DNA of 64,000 nt from an uncultured Acidimicrobiales bacterium (GTDB lineage Bacteria; Actinomycetota; Acidimicrobiia; Acidimicrobiales; SZUA-35): assembly GCA_938021675.1 (NCBI GenBank), contig CALIFY010000022.1, positions 42,795 to 106,794 of the forward strand, given 5' to 3'. Both the position numbers and the translations under genes were made by a program. The notes under the pieces are model-generated. The model saw nothing but the letters and a program-made list of their open reading frames with translations, did no database searches and had not been told where the DNA came from. This document shows positions 1 to 8,672 of the stretch, in pieces; within the stretch, counting starts at the first letter, position 1, and each line of letters opens with the position of its first letter.

Positions 1-852
1 CGCGTAGATGACCGTGGCGTCGAGTGGCCGGGCGGACGGCGAATCGTCCCGGCCAGCCGGCCGATCGTGAATCGCCGCCGCCAGCAACAGCCACACGACC
101 AGGGCGACGTTTTCGATCGGATCCCACGCCCACCAGCCCCCCCAACCGAGTTCCACGTAGGCCCAGACCGATCCGAGTCCGAGGGCGACGGTAAGCACCG
201 CCATGGCCGCCAACCCGAAGCGCCGCGCCGACCGCCGGTCGTTCACCAACCCAGGCGCCAACGCGAGACACATGCCGAGATACAGCAGTGGCGGATGGAT
301 GACCATGGCTGGGTGTTCCAGGATCGGAGCCATCCCGACACCCGACAACGGGGGGAGGTCAAGACGTTCAAAGGGGTCGGCGCCGCTGATCAACGCAACC
401 ACAAGCCCGACGATGACGAGGCCGACGCCAGTTCGCTGCCACCGTGGCGCCGCTCGGTGACCGATGATCAGCACCGAGCCGCAGATAGCGGTAAACAACA
501 AAAGCGACCCCTCGGACCCGGCCCACAGGGCGCTGATACGAAGCGCCAACGGCATCTCCGACCTTGTTTGCTCGGCCACGTAGGCCAAACTGGTGTCGAG
601 GGTGACGATGGCGACGGTCAACGCACCGACCGCGATCCACAGGAAAGCGACCGCTCCGACGAACATCCAGGTCGACGATCCCGCCAGCGCCGGCACGGAC
701 CGGCCGGGACCCCGGCCAGGGGGCGAGTCAGCACCGACCACCGAGACGAGGCTCGATCCCGCTGCCAAGCTGGCGGCCAGCATCAACCATGTCACAACGT
801 CGAACCCCCGGTAGCTCAGATTCAGTATGACCTGGGCGTCGCCCTCATCCAT
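1..852 (-). CDS. ccmF: Cytochrome c heme-lyase CcmF-type protein, N-terminal part (runs off left edge)
   Basis: Reading the minus strand gives an uninterrupted hydrophobic protein of 284 codons that leaves the window at base 1. CcmF/CcsA-family proteins handle heme during c-type cytochrome maturation in the cytoplasmic membrane. The diagnostic motifs are all visible: LWAGSEGSLLLF near residue 100, HPPLLYLGM near 187, and the tryptophan-rich WWD heme-handling motif ELGWGGWWAWDP near 230. The LWxxxEGSLLL plus HPPLLY combination is typical of CcmF rather than the shorter CcsA. The chosen ATG (850-852) gives an N-terminus MDEGDAQVIL just before the first membrane segment; no clear ribosome site is seen and other starts are possible. 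The long plus-strand frame over this region is an antisense shadow. Confidence 0.8.
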   Translation of the reverse strand, partial: MDEGDAQVILNLSYRGFDVVTWLMLAASLAAGSSLVSVVGADSPPGRGPGRSVPALAGSSTWMFVGAVAFLWIAVGALTVAIVTLDTSLAYVAEQTRSEMPLALRISALWAGSEGSLLLFTAICGSVLIIGHRAAPRWQRTGVGLVIVGLVVALISGADPFERLDLPPLSGVGMAPILEHPAMVIHPPLLYLGMCLALAPGLVNDRRSARRFGLAAMAVLTVALGLGSVWAYVELGWGGWWAWDPIENVALVVWLLLAAAIHDRPAGRDDSPSARPLDATVIYA

Positions 853-947
853 GTCGCCTGCGGTACGCCGCGGCCTCGGCCCCGACCGCCGAATACTTCC
901 TCGTCGGTTCCGGTTGGCCGATTGCGCCGGGACCGACCGGGGTTGAG

Positions 948-953
948 TATGAT
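948..953 (+). promoter_or_regulatory. -10 box TATGAT of a leaderless promoter for the UGA-containing gene
   Basis: TATGAT lies exactly 6 nt before the ATG at 960. With the usual 6-7 nt from -10 box to transcription start, the mRNA would begin at or near the A of the start codon. No ribosome site precedes the ATG. The same geometry recurs at many genes in this window. No good -35 box is evident. Confidence 0.5.
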
Positions 954-959
954 TTCGTT

Positions 960-1262
960 ATGGAAATCGCAGCCAGCGACGAGGCACTGGACATCATCCG
1001 TTCCAAAGGCGGGACGGCCGCCATCGACTACATCGGCGCCATTGGTTGAGGCGGCGTTGAAGAGGTGTCGGTCGACACCTACCTCAAAGGGAAGAACACC
1101 TCGTCGTACAAACGCATCCAGCACGACGACGTCACCCTCCTGGTGGCGCACAAGCTCATGCAGTACGCCAGCCGACTTGAGTTGGTCACCCGAAAGAAGC
1201 TGCTCGGCTCGAAGTTGACGGCGGTGGCTCACCACCAACACACCGCGGCCTGCCGTCACTAA
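960..1262 (+). CDS. Probable selenoprotein, 100 codons with in-frame UGA (Sec) at codon 30
   Basis: The frame starts at ATG 960 and reads MEIAASDEALDIIRSKGG through codon 29, meets TGA at 1047-1049, then continues without break to TAA at 1260-1262. Both halves look like one protein: a beta-alpha-beta start, Gly-Gly, then after the UGA the stretch GGVEEVSVDTYLKGKNTSSY and KRIQHDDVTLLVAHKL. From memory this layout matches a small bacterial family known for a CC or Cys/Sec motif at this position; I could not search it. A hairpin with a GGUC loop sits at the right distance after the UGA (see the SECIS entry). The function of such proteins is unknown; a thiol/selenol redox role is a guess. The alternative is a pseudogene, or a GGA (Gly) codon mutated or misread to TGA. 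No selA, selB, selC or selD is in this window. Confidence 0.6.
1057..1087 (+). promoter_or_regulatory. SECIS-like hairpin downstream of the in-frame UGA
   Basis: AGGTGTC (1063-1069) pairs perfectly with GACACCT (1074-1080), leaving a four-base GGTC loop (1070-1073). TTGA (1057-1060) pairs with TCAA (1084-1087) below a small internal loop. The loop starts 20 nt after the UGA. The well-known E. coli fdhF SECIS has a GGUC apical loop 18 nt after its UGA. The bulged U of the E. coli element is not obvious here. The hairpin lies inside coding sequence, as bacterial SECIS elements do. Confidence 0.6.
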
Positions 1263-1334
1263 CAACCATCTCGGCTGGCGGACCGAATCGTCGCCGCACC
1301 GCACGATCCGCTCCGGCCAGGTAGCTTCGAGGCC

Positions 1335-2669
1335 ATGGAGACGGTGACCGATAGCGACGCCCGACCTGGCAACCGACGGGAGATCTTCGGGTGGAAGATG
1401 TACGACTGGGCGTGGTCGGCATTCACCACGACCGTCACCACCGCGCTGCTCGGACCGTACCTGTTGGCCCTGGCCGAAGACGATGGCGGAGTCCCGCTGC
1501 TGGGGTTGACCATAGCGCCGGCCTCATTCTTCCCCTTCGCCGTCAGCGCATCGGCTATCGCCCAGATCGTTGTGTTGCCGGTGGTCGGTGCGATCGCCGA
1601 TCACACACCCCACAAGAAGCGGCTGCTGCTGCTCTTGGCCTATGCGTCGAGCGCCTGTACCGCGGCAATGTTTGTCATAACCGGAACGACGTTGTTGCTG
1701 GGTGGACTTCTGTTCGTGCTGGCCTCGATCGGCTTTGGCGCAGCCGGAGTGGTCTACAACTCCTACCTCCCCGAGATAGCGCCACCCGAACTTCGGGACC
1801 GGGTCAGTTCCGGAGGCTTCGCCTACGGGTACCTCGGTGGTGGCTTGTGGTTGGCCGCCAACTTCGGGTTCATCGCGCTGCTCGACGACACCGAGTTGGC
1901 GGTGCGAATAAGTCTTGGAGGAACCGGACTGTGGGCAGGAGGGTTTATCGCTCTGACCACACATCGGTATCTCAATGCCCGCCCCGCTGGTCGAACCCGT
2001 ACGCCCGGATACGGGTGGGTTCGCTTCAGCCTGCGGTCCATTCTGATAACGCTTCGAGACATGCGCCGCCGTCACCCGATCACCCTCCGGTTCTTGCTGG
2101 CCTACCTTGTCTTTAACGATGGCATTCTGACCGTGATCGCCATCGCCACCTCCTTCGCGGCCGATGAACTCGACGCCGAATCCGAAACCCTCCTCCTTTT
2201 AGTTCTGCTAATCCAATTTGTCGCCATCCCTGGGGCGATCGGCTTCGGTCGCCTTGGCGAACGATTCGGATCGAAACGGAGCCTAATTTGGAACTTGGTG
2301 GTGTGGGCTGGACTAGTAATCTACGCCTACCTCGAACTCGACTCGATCGGCGAACTGTGGATCATGGGCACGGTGCTGGCATTCGTCCTCGGTGGGTCGC
2401 AAGCCATCAGCCGCTCGCTGTACTCCCAAATGATCCCCTCGTCAGCCGAGGCCGAGTACTTCGGGTTCTACGAGATCGCTTCTCGGGGCACCTCGTGGAT
2501 CGGCCCACTGGCGTTCGGCGTCGTCAACCAAATCACCGGATCTCAACGTCAGGCCATCCTGTCCTTGATCGTCTTTTTCGTTCTCGGTCTGGCGCTGCTG
2601 ATCCCGATCGACGTGGCGAAAGCAATGACCGATGCCGGTAACGACCCGAAGAGGATCAGACAGTCATAG
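1335..2669 (+). CDS. MFS transporter, UMF1/Atg22-like
   Basis: This 444-residue polytopic membrane protein resembles the UMF1 group of the major facilitator superfamily, related to the yeast vacuolar effluxer Atg22. The N-terminus has the family-typical MYDWAWSAF before the first helix. A loop after helix 2 reads ADHTPHKKR, a variant of the MFS signature, and a second repeat begins after a charged central loop near residue 230 with YLVFNDGILTV. About twelve hydrophobic segments are seen. The substrate is unknown; related proteins are proposed amino-acid or metabolite exporters. The start ATG 1335 is 7 nt after a TAGCTT box (1322-1327), supporting a leaderless start. The gene is followed 67 bp later by an unrelated MFS gene with its own -10-like box. 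Confidence 0.75.
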   Translation: METVTDSDARPGNRREIFGWKMYDWAWSAFTTTVTTALLGPYLLALAEDDGGVPLLGLTIAPASFFPFAVSASAIAQIVVLPVVGAIADHTPHKKRLLLLLAYASSACTAAMFVITGTTLLLGGLLFVLASIGFGAAGVVYNSYLPEIAPPELRDRVSSGGFAYGYLGGGLWLAANFGFIALLDDTELAVRISLGGTGLWAGGFIALTTHRYLNARPAGRTRTPGYGWVRFSLRSILITLRDMRRRHPITLRFLLAYLVFNDGILTVIAIATSFAADELDAESETLLLLVLLIQFVAIPGAIGFGRLGERFGSKRSLIWNLVVWAGLVIYAYLELDSIGELWIMGTVLAFVLGGSQAISRSLYSQMIPSSAEAEYFGFYEIASRGTSWIGPLAFGVVNQITGSQRQAILSLIVFFVLGLALLIPIDVAKAMTDAGNDPKRIRQS

Positions 2670-2736
2670 ACGGCAGGGGTCGGTCAGTGGCGAAACTCGT
2701 TTCGTCCAACAGAAGGGTTGGTCGTAGCCTGGCCCG

Positions 2737-3885
2737 GTGCGCACTTGGCCCATTTATCTCACCAACTTCTTCCTCACCTCAGCTCTCGGCGTGGTCTTTG
2801 TCTTCCTAGAGGATGTGCAGACCGATCGCCGCCTAGCCGATTGGGAAGTCGGGGCCATCGCCAGTGCCGGTTTCGGTGTTGCGCTGGTCGCACAGCTGGC
2901 GTTTTCGCCACTCGCCGACCGTGGCCGTACCCGATCGTTGGCCGCGGTGGCGATCTTGGCCGGCGTCGTTGGACCAATCGGCTTCGCCTATGGCCAGACT
3001 GTCTTGATTCTGGCCCTGAGCCGTGGACTCAGTGGCGTAGGTCTCGGGTTGTTCCAGCTGCTGGCCCGAAAAGCGCTGCTCGGGTTGGATGCCAGCGGCG
3101 GCGGCGCGAAACTCGGAACACTCCTCTCCACTGCGGTTGGCGGTTTTATCGTAGGGCCGTTGATCGGAGCGGCGCTCGAACCGTTCGGTTTCGAAGCGCC
3201 GTTTCTCGCGGTCAGCGCCGCTATTGCGGTGGTCGGTGTGCCGGCAACCGTCACGATCCTGGGCACCGAAATTGCCGCCGCCCCGGTCGACTACTCCGAT
3301 CTCGGTCGGCTCATTCGCCGGCCCCGTGTCCAATCGGCGATGCTTGTCTCGATCGTCGTCATGGGGTTCATCGGCGTGTTCGACTCCATCATCGACCGGT
3401 TCCTCACCGATCTCGGGGCCGGGACGGGCATGGTAGCCGTCGTCATCCTGTTCGTCGGTGGGCCGCTGTTAGTCTTGCCTCGGCTTGCCGGCAACCTCGC
3501 CGAACGGCGAGGTGGATCGCAAATCATGCTGTTCGCCCTCCCCGTTCTGATAGCAGCCCAGCTGGGGTACGGCTTCGGCGGCGTTGTCGTAGCGGTGACC
3601 ATAGCTGGCTTCGTTCACGGGTCGGCCGAGTCGTTCGCCGCCGTCAGTGCCCAGGTTCTGGTTCTCGAGGTGACCGGCGCTGAGCGGGCGGCGGTCGGTT
3701 CAGCGTTGCTCGACACGGCCGGTCTCGTCTCGGCCACCGTGACCTCGGCGGTGGCTCCGGCCCTATACGGTCAAGTTGGCCAGCAGCTGTTTCTTTGGTC
3801 TGCGGCCGTGGGCTCGATGTTGAGCCTCGCCGCTCTGTTGCGGGTTCGGCAAGCCCGCATCGAGGAGTTCGTGGCCGCGGCCTAA
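2737..3885 (+). CDS. MFS transporter
   Basis: A 382-residue major facilitator protein of about twelve membrane segments. The N-terminus MRTWPIYLTNFFLTSALGV leads directly into helix 1. The loop between helices 2 and 3 has ADRGRTRS, an MFS loop-2/3 signature variant, and the second half carries the related NLAERRGG loop. It is an inner-membrane secondary transporter, most like drug or sugar efflux members, with no substrate evident. The start is GTG 2737, 6 nt after TAGCCT (2725-2730), so a leaderless mRNA is likely. It converges on the ABC exporter genes, with only 18 bp between the stop codons and no clear terminator. Confidence 0.75.
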   Translation: MRTWPIYLTNFFLTSALGVVFVFLEDVQTDRRLADWEVGAIASAGFGVALVAQLAFSPLADRGRTRSLAAVAILAGVVGPIGFAYGQTVLILALSRGLSGVGLGLFQLLARKALLGLDASGGGAKLGTLLSTAVGGFIVGPLIGAALEPFGFEAPFLAVSAAIAVVGVPATVTILGTEIAAAPVDYSDLGRLIRRPRVQSAMLVSIVVMGFIGVFDSIIDRFLTDLGAGTGMVAVVILFVGGPLLVLPRLAGNLAERRGGSQIMLFALPVLIAAQLGYGFGGVVVAVTIAGFVHGSAESFAAVSAQVLVLEVTGAERAAVGSALLDTAGLVSATVTSAVAPALYGQVGQQLFLWSAAVGSMLSLAALLRVRQARIEEFVAAA

Positions 3886-3903
3886 CGTGCCGGTACACCG
3901 TCG

Positions 3904-4704
3904 TTACTTGTAGAGCAGCGAGGTGAATCGGCGAGCGGCGAGGCGACTGCAGACAACGGTCATCCCGAGCAGTACTGCGACGTTTATCAAGTTGTACCAA
4001 CCGACGGTGCCGAGAACCAGATCGCGACAAAGGTTGGCCCCGTGGAAGAGCGGCGAAAGCTGAGCGACCATCTGGATCGGTTCGGGGTACACCGAAAGGG
4101 GATAGAACGTCGCCGAGAACAAGAACAGCAGCATCTGGCCAAATACGATCAGGTCGATGTCTTGCCAGGTGCGGAGCACGGTCACGACCGCTAGTCCGGC
4201 CGCCGAGAACGCGACGCCGATCAGCACCGCCGCCGGGAGCGCCAACACCGCCCACCAGCTCTCAACCAACCCAAGTACCACCATGGCGAGCAGAAAGATC
4301 GTGCTGTACAGCGTGCCTCGAAGTTGGGCGTAGACGATCTCGCCAACGGCGATATCGGTTGGCGTCAGCGGGGTCGCGGTCATGGAGTGGTAGATGCGAT
4401 GCCAGCGAAGCTTCCCGAACGTGTTGAACGAGGCTTCGGTAATTGCACCATTCATGGCGGCGCTGGCCAGCATGGCCGGGGCGACAAAGGTCGTGTAGTC
4501 GTAGGTTCGGCCGTCGACATCAACGTCGCCCACGAGAACGCTCACCCCAATACCGATCGACGCCAGGAAAAGAAACGGTTCAAATGCTCCCGTCACGGTG
4601 GCGAACCACGCCGACCGAGTGGACGCATAGTTACGGGCAACGACGTGGGCCCAGCGGTGGCTGCTGCCGGGAATTAAAGCGGCCACTACCCCGGAGGCGT
4701 TCAT
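3904..4704 (-). CDS. ABC-2 type exporter permease (second permease)
   Basis: A membrane protein of about 266 residues with six predicted helices, of the ABC-2/DrrB-NodJ permease family. It would pair with the adjacent ATPase and sister permease to export a lipophilic compound, drug or polysaccharide. Family features include a cytoplasmic N-terminus, then FEPFLFLASIGIGVSVLVG, a conserved mid-region beginning ATPLTPTDIAVGE, and the FYPLSVYPEPIQMVAQLSPL loop before the last helices. I chose the ATG at 4702-4704 because it overlaps the upstream TGA as ATGA, a standard translational-coupling arrangement. A longer frame to 4746 would overlap the upstream gene by 46 bp. Last gene of the three-gene exporter operon. 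Confidence 0.8.
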   Translation of the reverse strand: MNASGVVAALIPGSSHRWAHVVARNYASTRSAWFATVTGAFEPFLFLASIGIGVSVLVGDVDVDGRTYDYTTFVAPAMLASAAMNGAITEASFNTFGKLRWHRIYHSMTATPLTPTDIAVGEIVYAQLRGTLYSTIFLLAMVVLGLVESWWAVLALPAAVLIGVAFSAAGLAVVTVLRTWQDIDLIVFGQMLLFLFSATFYPLSVYPEPIQMVAQLSPLFHGANLCRDLVLGTVGWYNLINVAVLLGMTVVCSRLAARRFTSLLYK

Positions 4705-5540
4705 GGATAGAGCCGCCGGGTGTATGTGCGCTTCCCGTACAGGCATCCGGCGATGACGTATGCCACGAGAACCGCGACGTGGAAGAAATCACTCATCCCG
4801 GCCGTCCCCAGGGTTAGGCCGCGGGTGAGTTCGATGGTATGCCACAGCGGTGCCACTACAGCCACCGCCTCAAGCGGTGCGGGAAGTTGCTCTACCGGGA
4901 AGAAGACCCCAGACAGGAGAAACATCGGCAACACGATCAGCCGGAAGACCACCGAGAATTTGTGGTCGTCTTGCTGGCTCATGGCCCATGCGGCCAACGG
5001 TGCCGAGAACGACAGGCCACCGAGAACGGTCGCCAGCGGAGCCAGGACAACGAGTGGCGAAGCGACCACCCCGAAGACAGCCAGTACCAAGGTGAAAAAG
5101 ATGGCGGCTGCCAGTGCCAAAATGGCAAACCAGGCCTGCAGGCCGACAACCAAGTCGACCGGTCGCAGAGGGGTCCCGACCTGACCGTATGCGGTGCGTA
5201 ACCACTTCACCGAAGCCAGCACGGGATAGAGCGATGCCGCGGAGGCGGACTGCATCGCTGCGGCCGCCATCAAGCCCGGCGCCACGAACGCCAGATACGA
5301 ACCACCGGCCAGATCGACAGCGCCTCGCTGGTCGACGAGCGAACCAACCCCGATCCCCATGGACAATAGATACAAGATTGGGCTAATGACGATACGAACG
5401 ATGCTGCCCCGCCACATCCGCCGATAGCCGACGAGGTGATACTCCACGACCCGAACGAATCGAGGGGTGGTCCAGGTACCGGCTGGCGGTTGTACCGAGC
5501 CGACCGATGGGTAGCGACGGTGACCGATCGGTGTCGTCAT
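4701..5540 (-). CDS. ABC-2 type exporter permease (first permease)
   Basis: A 279-residue ABC-2 permease with six membrane helices, paralogous in layout to the permease that follows it. After a 40-residue cytoplasmic N-terminus come ISPILYLLSMGIGVGSLV, a central GTPLRPVDLVVG segment matching the TPLTPTD segment of the partner, and FFPVEQLPAPLEAVAVVAPL near the C-terminus. Two similar but distinct permeases suggest a heterodimeric membrane channel. It overlaps the ATPase gene upstream (stop at 5537) and the next permease downstream, both as ATGA. It has no operon-internal promoter that I can see. The substrate is unknown. Confidence 0.8.
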   Translation of the reverse strand: MTTPIGHRRYPSVGSVQPPAGTWTTPRFVRVVEYHLVGYRRMWRGSIVRIVISPILYLLSMGIGVGSLVDQRGAVDLAGGSYLAFVAPGLMAAAAMQSASAASLYPVLASVKWLRTAYGQVGTPLRPVDLVVGLQAWFAILALAAAIFFTLVLAVFGVVASPLVVLAPLATVLGGLSFSAPLAAWAMSQQDDHKFSVVFRLIVLPMFLLSGVFFPVEQLPAPLEAVAVVAPLWHTIELTRGLTLGTAGMSDFFHVAVLVAYVIAGCLYGKRTYTRRLYP

Positions 5541-6484
5541 CCGGCCTCGACTAACGTCCGCCCGGTCAGGGCGAGGAACACGTCCTCGAGAGTCGACCGG
5601 CGGATCAACGCCGACTCTGGCCGCAACCCCACCCCATCGGCAAACGAAAGGGCTGCCTCACCATCGTCGGCGTAGATCAGGATGCGGTCTGGCAATACCT
5701 CGACCTCTAGACCATCCCGGCGAAGATGACCCGCCGATCGCTCCAAGTCGGTCGTTGCCGCTAGTCGTAGCTCGACAACCTCCTTGGTGCAGTGCCGATC
5801 GATAAGAGCCCGAGGCGAGCCGTCGTCGACGATGCGGCCATTGTCCATGACCACCAACCGGTCGCAGAGCTGCTCGGCCTCGTCCATGTAATGGGTGGTG
5901 AGGATAAGCGTGGCCCCCTGTTGTTTTAGACGGTAGAGCCGATCCCACACCAGGTGCCGGGCCTGGGGGTCGAGGCCGGTGGTCGGCTCGTCGAGCAGCA
6001 CGAGGTCGGGCTGGTTGATCAACGCCCGGGCGATGGTGAGCCGACGTTTCATGCCGCCCGACAGCGGCTCTACCCGGTCGTCGGCCCGTTCGGTGAGTTG
6101 GGTGAACTCGAGAAGTTCCTCAGTGCGGCGACGGATCTCGCTCCTCTTGAGGTCGAAGAAACGACCGTAGACGTACAGGTTCTCGCGGACGTTCAGCTCG
6201 ACATCGAGCGCATCTTCTTGGGGGACGACCCCCAACCTGGCTCGAATAGTGGACCCGTCTCTGGTGGGGTCGAGCCCGAAAACGGTGAGGTCTCCCGCGG
6301 TGCGGGGCGACACACATCCGATCATGCGCATCGTAGAGGACTTACCGGCACCGTTCGGCCCGAGAAATCCGAAGGCCTCACCGGGCTGGACCTGAAAGTC
6401 GACGTCGTCGACCGCCCGGAACGATCCGAACGTTTTTGTTAGCCCTCGAGCTGCGACAGGTACGGAGAGGCCAGCATCATCCAC
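5537..6484 (-). CDS. ABC exporter ATP-binding protein (DrrA/NodI-type)
   Basis: A 315-residue ATPase that would energise the two ABC-2 permeases. It shows Walker A GPNGAGKSS near residue 43, the ABC signature LSGGMKRR, Walker B LVLLDEPTTGLD and the switch histidine in TTHYMDEAEQLCDR, which is typical of DrrA/NodI/CcmA-like export ATPases. A C-terminal regulatory region of about 80 residues follows the nucleotide-binding domain, again as in DrrA. The start is GTG 6484, lying 6 nt from a minus-strand TACGGT box (6491-6496), which implies a leaderless operon transcript. A 7-bp inverted repeat (GTCACCG, 6488-6494, with CGGTGAC, 6505-6511) overlaps this -10 region and could be an operator. Confidence 0.85.
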   Translation of the reverse strand: MDDAGLSVPVAARGLTKTFGSFRAVDDVDFQVQPGEAFGFLGPNGAGKSSTMRMIGCVSPRTAGDLTVFGLDPTRDGSTIRARLGVVPQEDALDVELNVRENLYVYGRFFDLKRSEIRRRTEELLEFTQLTERADDRVEPLSGGMKRRLTIARALINQPDLVLLDEPTTGLDPQARHLVWDRLYRLKQQGATLILTTHYMDEAEQLCDRLVVMDNGRIVDDGSPRALIDRHCTKEVVELRLAATTDLERSAGHLRRDGLEVEVLPDRILIYADDGEAALSFADGVGLRPESALIRRSTLEDVFLALTGRTLVEAG

Positions 6485-6544
6485 CCCGTCACCGTAGTGG
6501 TGGTCGGTGACAACGTCAGATAGTTTTCGACGGGTCGCCGACGC

Positions 6545-8017
6545 TTACTCGTCCCGTAGGACTTGCACGTCGTGGGGGTGGCTCTCGCGAAGCCCGGCAC
6601 CGGTGATCTTCGTGAGACGGGTTTGGGTCCGAAGCTGTTCGAGGTCTACGGCACCGGCATACCCCATACCGGATCTCAGGCCACCGACGAGTTGGGCGAT
6701 CAACTCGCCCAACGATCCCGCATACCGAACCCGAGCTTCAACGCCTTCTGGAACATGCTTGCCCGGAGCTTGCCCGGAACCATACCGATCGGCGGCCCGG
6801 CCCCGCATGGCACCGGCTGAACCCATCCCGCGGTAGGTCTTCCACATCGAACCGTCTACTAGTTCAAGCTCGCCCGGAGCCTCGTCGACTCCTGCCAGAG
6901 CGTTACCGAGCATGACCGCGTCGGCACCGGCGACGAACGCCTTCACGATGTCGCCGGAAGACACGACGCCGCCGTCGGCGATGACCGGCACACCACGAGG
7001 TCGGGCCACGAGCGAAGTCTCATAGATGGCGGACAGCTGAGGCATGCCGGCCCCAGCCACGATGCGGGTGGTGCAAATCGAGCCGGCGCCAACGCCGACT
7101 TTTATCACATCGGATCCAGCTTCGATGAGGGCCTCTGCCCCTTCGGCGGTAACCACATTCCCCCCGACGACCACGGTGTCTGGCCACTTTGCTTTGAGGG
7201 TGGCGACGGCGTCGACTACTCCCCTGGTGTGGCCATGGGCGGTATCGACTACCAACATGTCGACCCCGGCCGGGATGAGGGCCTCGGCCCGTTCGACGGC
7301 ATCGGTCACACCGACCGCTGCCCCGACCCGCAACCGATCGTCTTCATCGACGGTTGCGTGGGGCTTTTCCCGCCGCTGATCGATGTCTTTGACCGTTATC
7401 AACCCTCCGAGACGCCCTTCGGCATCCACTAACGGCAACTTCTCGATCCGGTGCTTGTGGAGCACGGCGACCGCTTCGTCGATCGAGGTACCGACCGGAG
7501 CGGTCACCAGCCCTGATGCGGTCATAAAGTCGGTCACCGGGCGGTCGTACTCTGTTTCGGTACAGAACCGGACGTCACGGTTGGTGAGGATCCCAACCAA
7601 CCGATGCTCATCATCGACGATCGGTACTCCAGAGATCTTGTGGCGAGCCATGATCGCCTCGGCATCGGCTAGCGAGGCCGTTGGCGGCAGGCTGACCGGA
7701 TCGGTGATCATTCCGGCCTGGGCCCGCTTGACCCGGTCGACCTCGGCCAACTGATGCTCGATCGACAGGTTACGGTGCAACACCCCGATCCCGCCCTCGC
7801 GAGCCAAAGCGATCGCCAACGGCGCTTCGGTCACCGTATCCATGGCGGCGGAAAGCAACGGGACTTGGAGCCCGACACGGGCCAACGTGGTAGCGGTCGA
7901 TACCTCGGCCGGCACGACCTCGCTCCAACCGGGCACGACCAACACGTCGTCAAACGTCAACGACTCGAAACCGCAAAGAAGATCGTGATTCTTGGCCACC
8001 GACGATGGATCACTCAT
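6545..8017 (-). CDS. guaB: Inosine-5'-monophosphate dehydrogenase
   Basis: IMP dehydrogenase oxidises IMP to XMP with NAD+, the committed step to GMP. The 490-residue protein has the expected parts: an N-terminal barrel segment beginning [16 protein letters not shown], two CBS domains at about residues 95-215 (ATP/GTP sensing in the family), the catalytic cysteine loop [16 protein letters not shown] near residue 316, and the mobile flap region RGMGSAGAM near 400. The ATG at 8015-8017 is preceded by a strong GAGGAGG ribosome site, and the gene overlaps the end of purN by 8 bp. It is the last gene of the purine block, so GMP branch flux is probably tied to IMP synthesis. Confidence 0.95.
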   Translation of the reverse strand: MSDPSSVAKNHDLLCGFESLTFDDVLVVPGWSEVVPAEVSTATTLARVGLQVPLLSAAMDTVTEAPLAIALAREGGIGVLHRNLSIEHQLAEVDRVKRAQAGMITDPVSLPPTASLADAEAIMARHKISGVPIVDDEHRLVGILTNRDVRFCTETEYDRPVTDFMTASGLVTAPVGTSIDEAVAVLHKHRIEKLPLVDAEGRLGGLITVKDIDQRREKPHATVDEDDRLRVGAAVGVTDAVERAEALIPAGVDMLVVDTAHGHTRGVVDAVATLKAKWPDTVVVGGNVVTAEGAEALIEAGSDVIKVGVGAGSICTTRIVAGAGMPQLSAIYETSLVARPRGVPVIADGGVVSSGDIVKAFVAGADAVMLGNALAGVDEAPGELELVDGSMWKTYRGMGSAGAMRGRAADRYGSGQAPGKHVPEGVEARVRYAGSLGELIAQLVGGLRSGMGYAGAVDLEQLRTQTRLTKITGAGLRESHPHDVQVLRDE

Positions 8018-8672
8018 ATCTGGTTTCCTCCTCTAGGACGCTCCCAATGCTTTCTACCAACAACCGGTGTTCCATGGCGTGTATCCGCTGTTCAAAGTCA
8101 ACCAGGGTGTCGTCGTCATGAAACGGCACCTCCTGCCACGCTATGACCGGGCCGCTGTCAACCCCTTCGTCTGGCACGAAGTGAACCATGACGCCACCAC
8201 TCGTAACCTCGCCCCGCTCCCACGCTTCGAACGACCGCTCGATGGCCCCGAGACCAGCAAAGGCACCCGGTTTGGCCGGATGGAGGTTGATGACCCGGTG
8301 GTGGGCAAGAAACGGATCGGTCAGGATTCGATTCCAGCCGGCGAGTATCACCAGATCTGCTCCGGCGAGCCGGGCTTCGTACGCCAGCTCAGCGTCATAT
8401 TCGCTTCGGTCTCGACCCTGGTGGGGATACACGGCGGTCGCCACACCGGCCTCCGCTGCCCTGTTGAGTGCGTAGGCCTCCGATGCGTTCGAGATCACCA
8501 GAACGACGTTGGCTCGACCATCGAGCGGCCCGCCGGGCGCACAGGCGTCGAGCACCGCTTGGAGGTTGCTGCCGTTGCCCGAGACGAGAACGACTAGCCG
8601 GGCTATCGACGATCTGGTGGACACACCCGCATCGCCGACCGCCGGGGCGTCGGACTCACCGCCCTCAGCCAC
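8010..8672 (-). CDS. purN: Phosphoribosylglycinamide formyltransferase
   Basis: PurN transfers the formyl group of 10-formyl-THF to GAR, giving FGAR (third step of purine synthesis). After an unconserved N-terminal 20 residues the protein reads LVVLVSGNGSNLQAVLDA, the usual GAR transformylase start. The active-site asparagine-histidine-aspartate set is visible: N in VINLHPAKPGAF, H in GGVMVHFVPDEGVDSG, and D within that last loop. Family length is near 200. The annotated GTG overlaps the PurM part of purDM by 8 bp; a GTG at 8624 (VSTRSSIARL) is an alternative start without overlap. The order PurD-PurM then PurN copies that of the animal GART trifunctional enzyme. Confidence 0.92.
   Translation of the reverse strand: MAEGGESDAPAVGDAGVSTRSSIARLVVLVSGNGSNLQAVLDACAPGGPLDGRANVVLVISNASEAYALNRAAEAGVATAVYPHQGRDRSEYDAELAYEARLAGADLVILAGWNRILTDPFLAHHRVINLHPAKPGAFAGLGAIERSFEAWERGEVTSGGVMVHFVPDEGVDSGPVIAWQEVPFHDDDTLVDFEQRIHAMEHRLLVESIGSVLEEETRYE

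Noticed and set aside
67..1218. Long plus-strand frame of 383 codons at the left end
   Set aside because: It is antisense to the ccmF-type gene and is Arg/Pro/Gln-rich without domain features; the minus strand shows conserved CcmF motifs.
1065..1262. Separate 65-codon gene starting at GTG 1065
   Set aside because: It is only the second half of the UGA-containing frame; its start lies in the SECIS stem and misses the conserved first half.
2718..3683. Plus-strand frame of 321 codons
   Set aside because: Out-of-phase shadow of the MFS gene at 2737, dominated by Arg, Pro and Gly.
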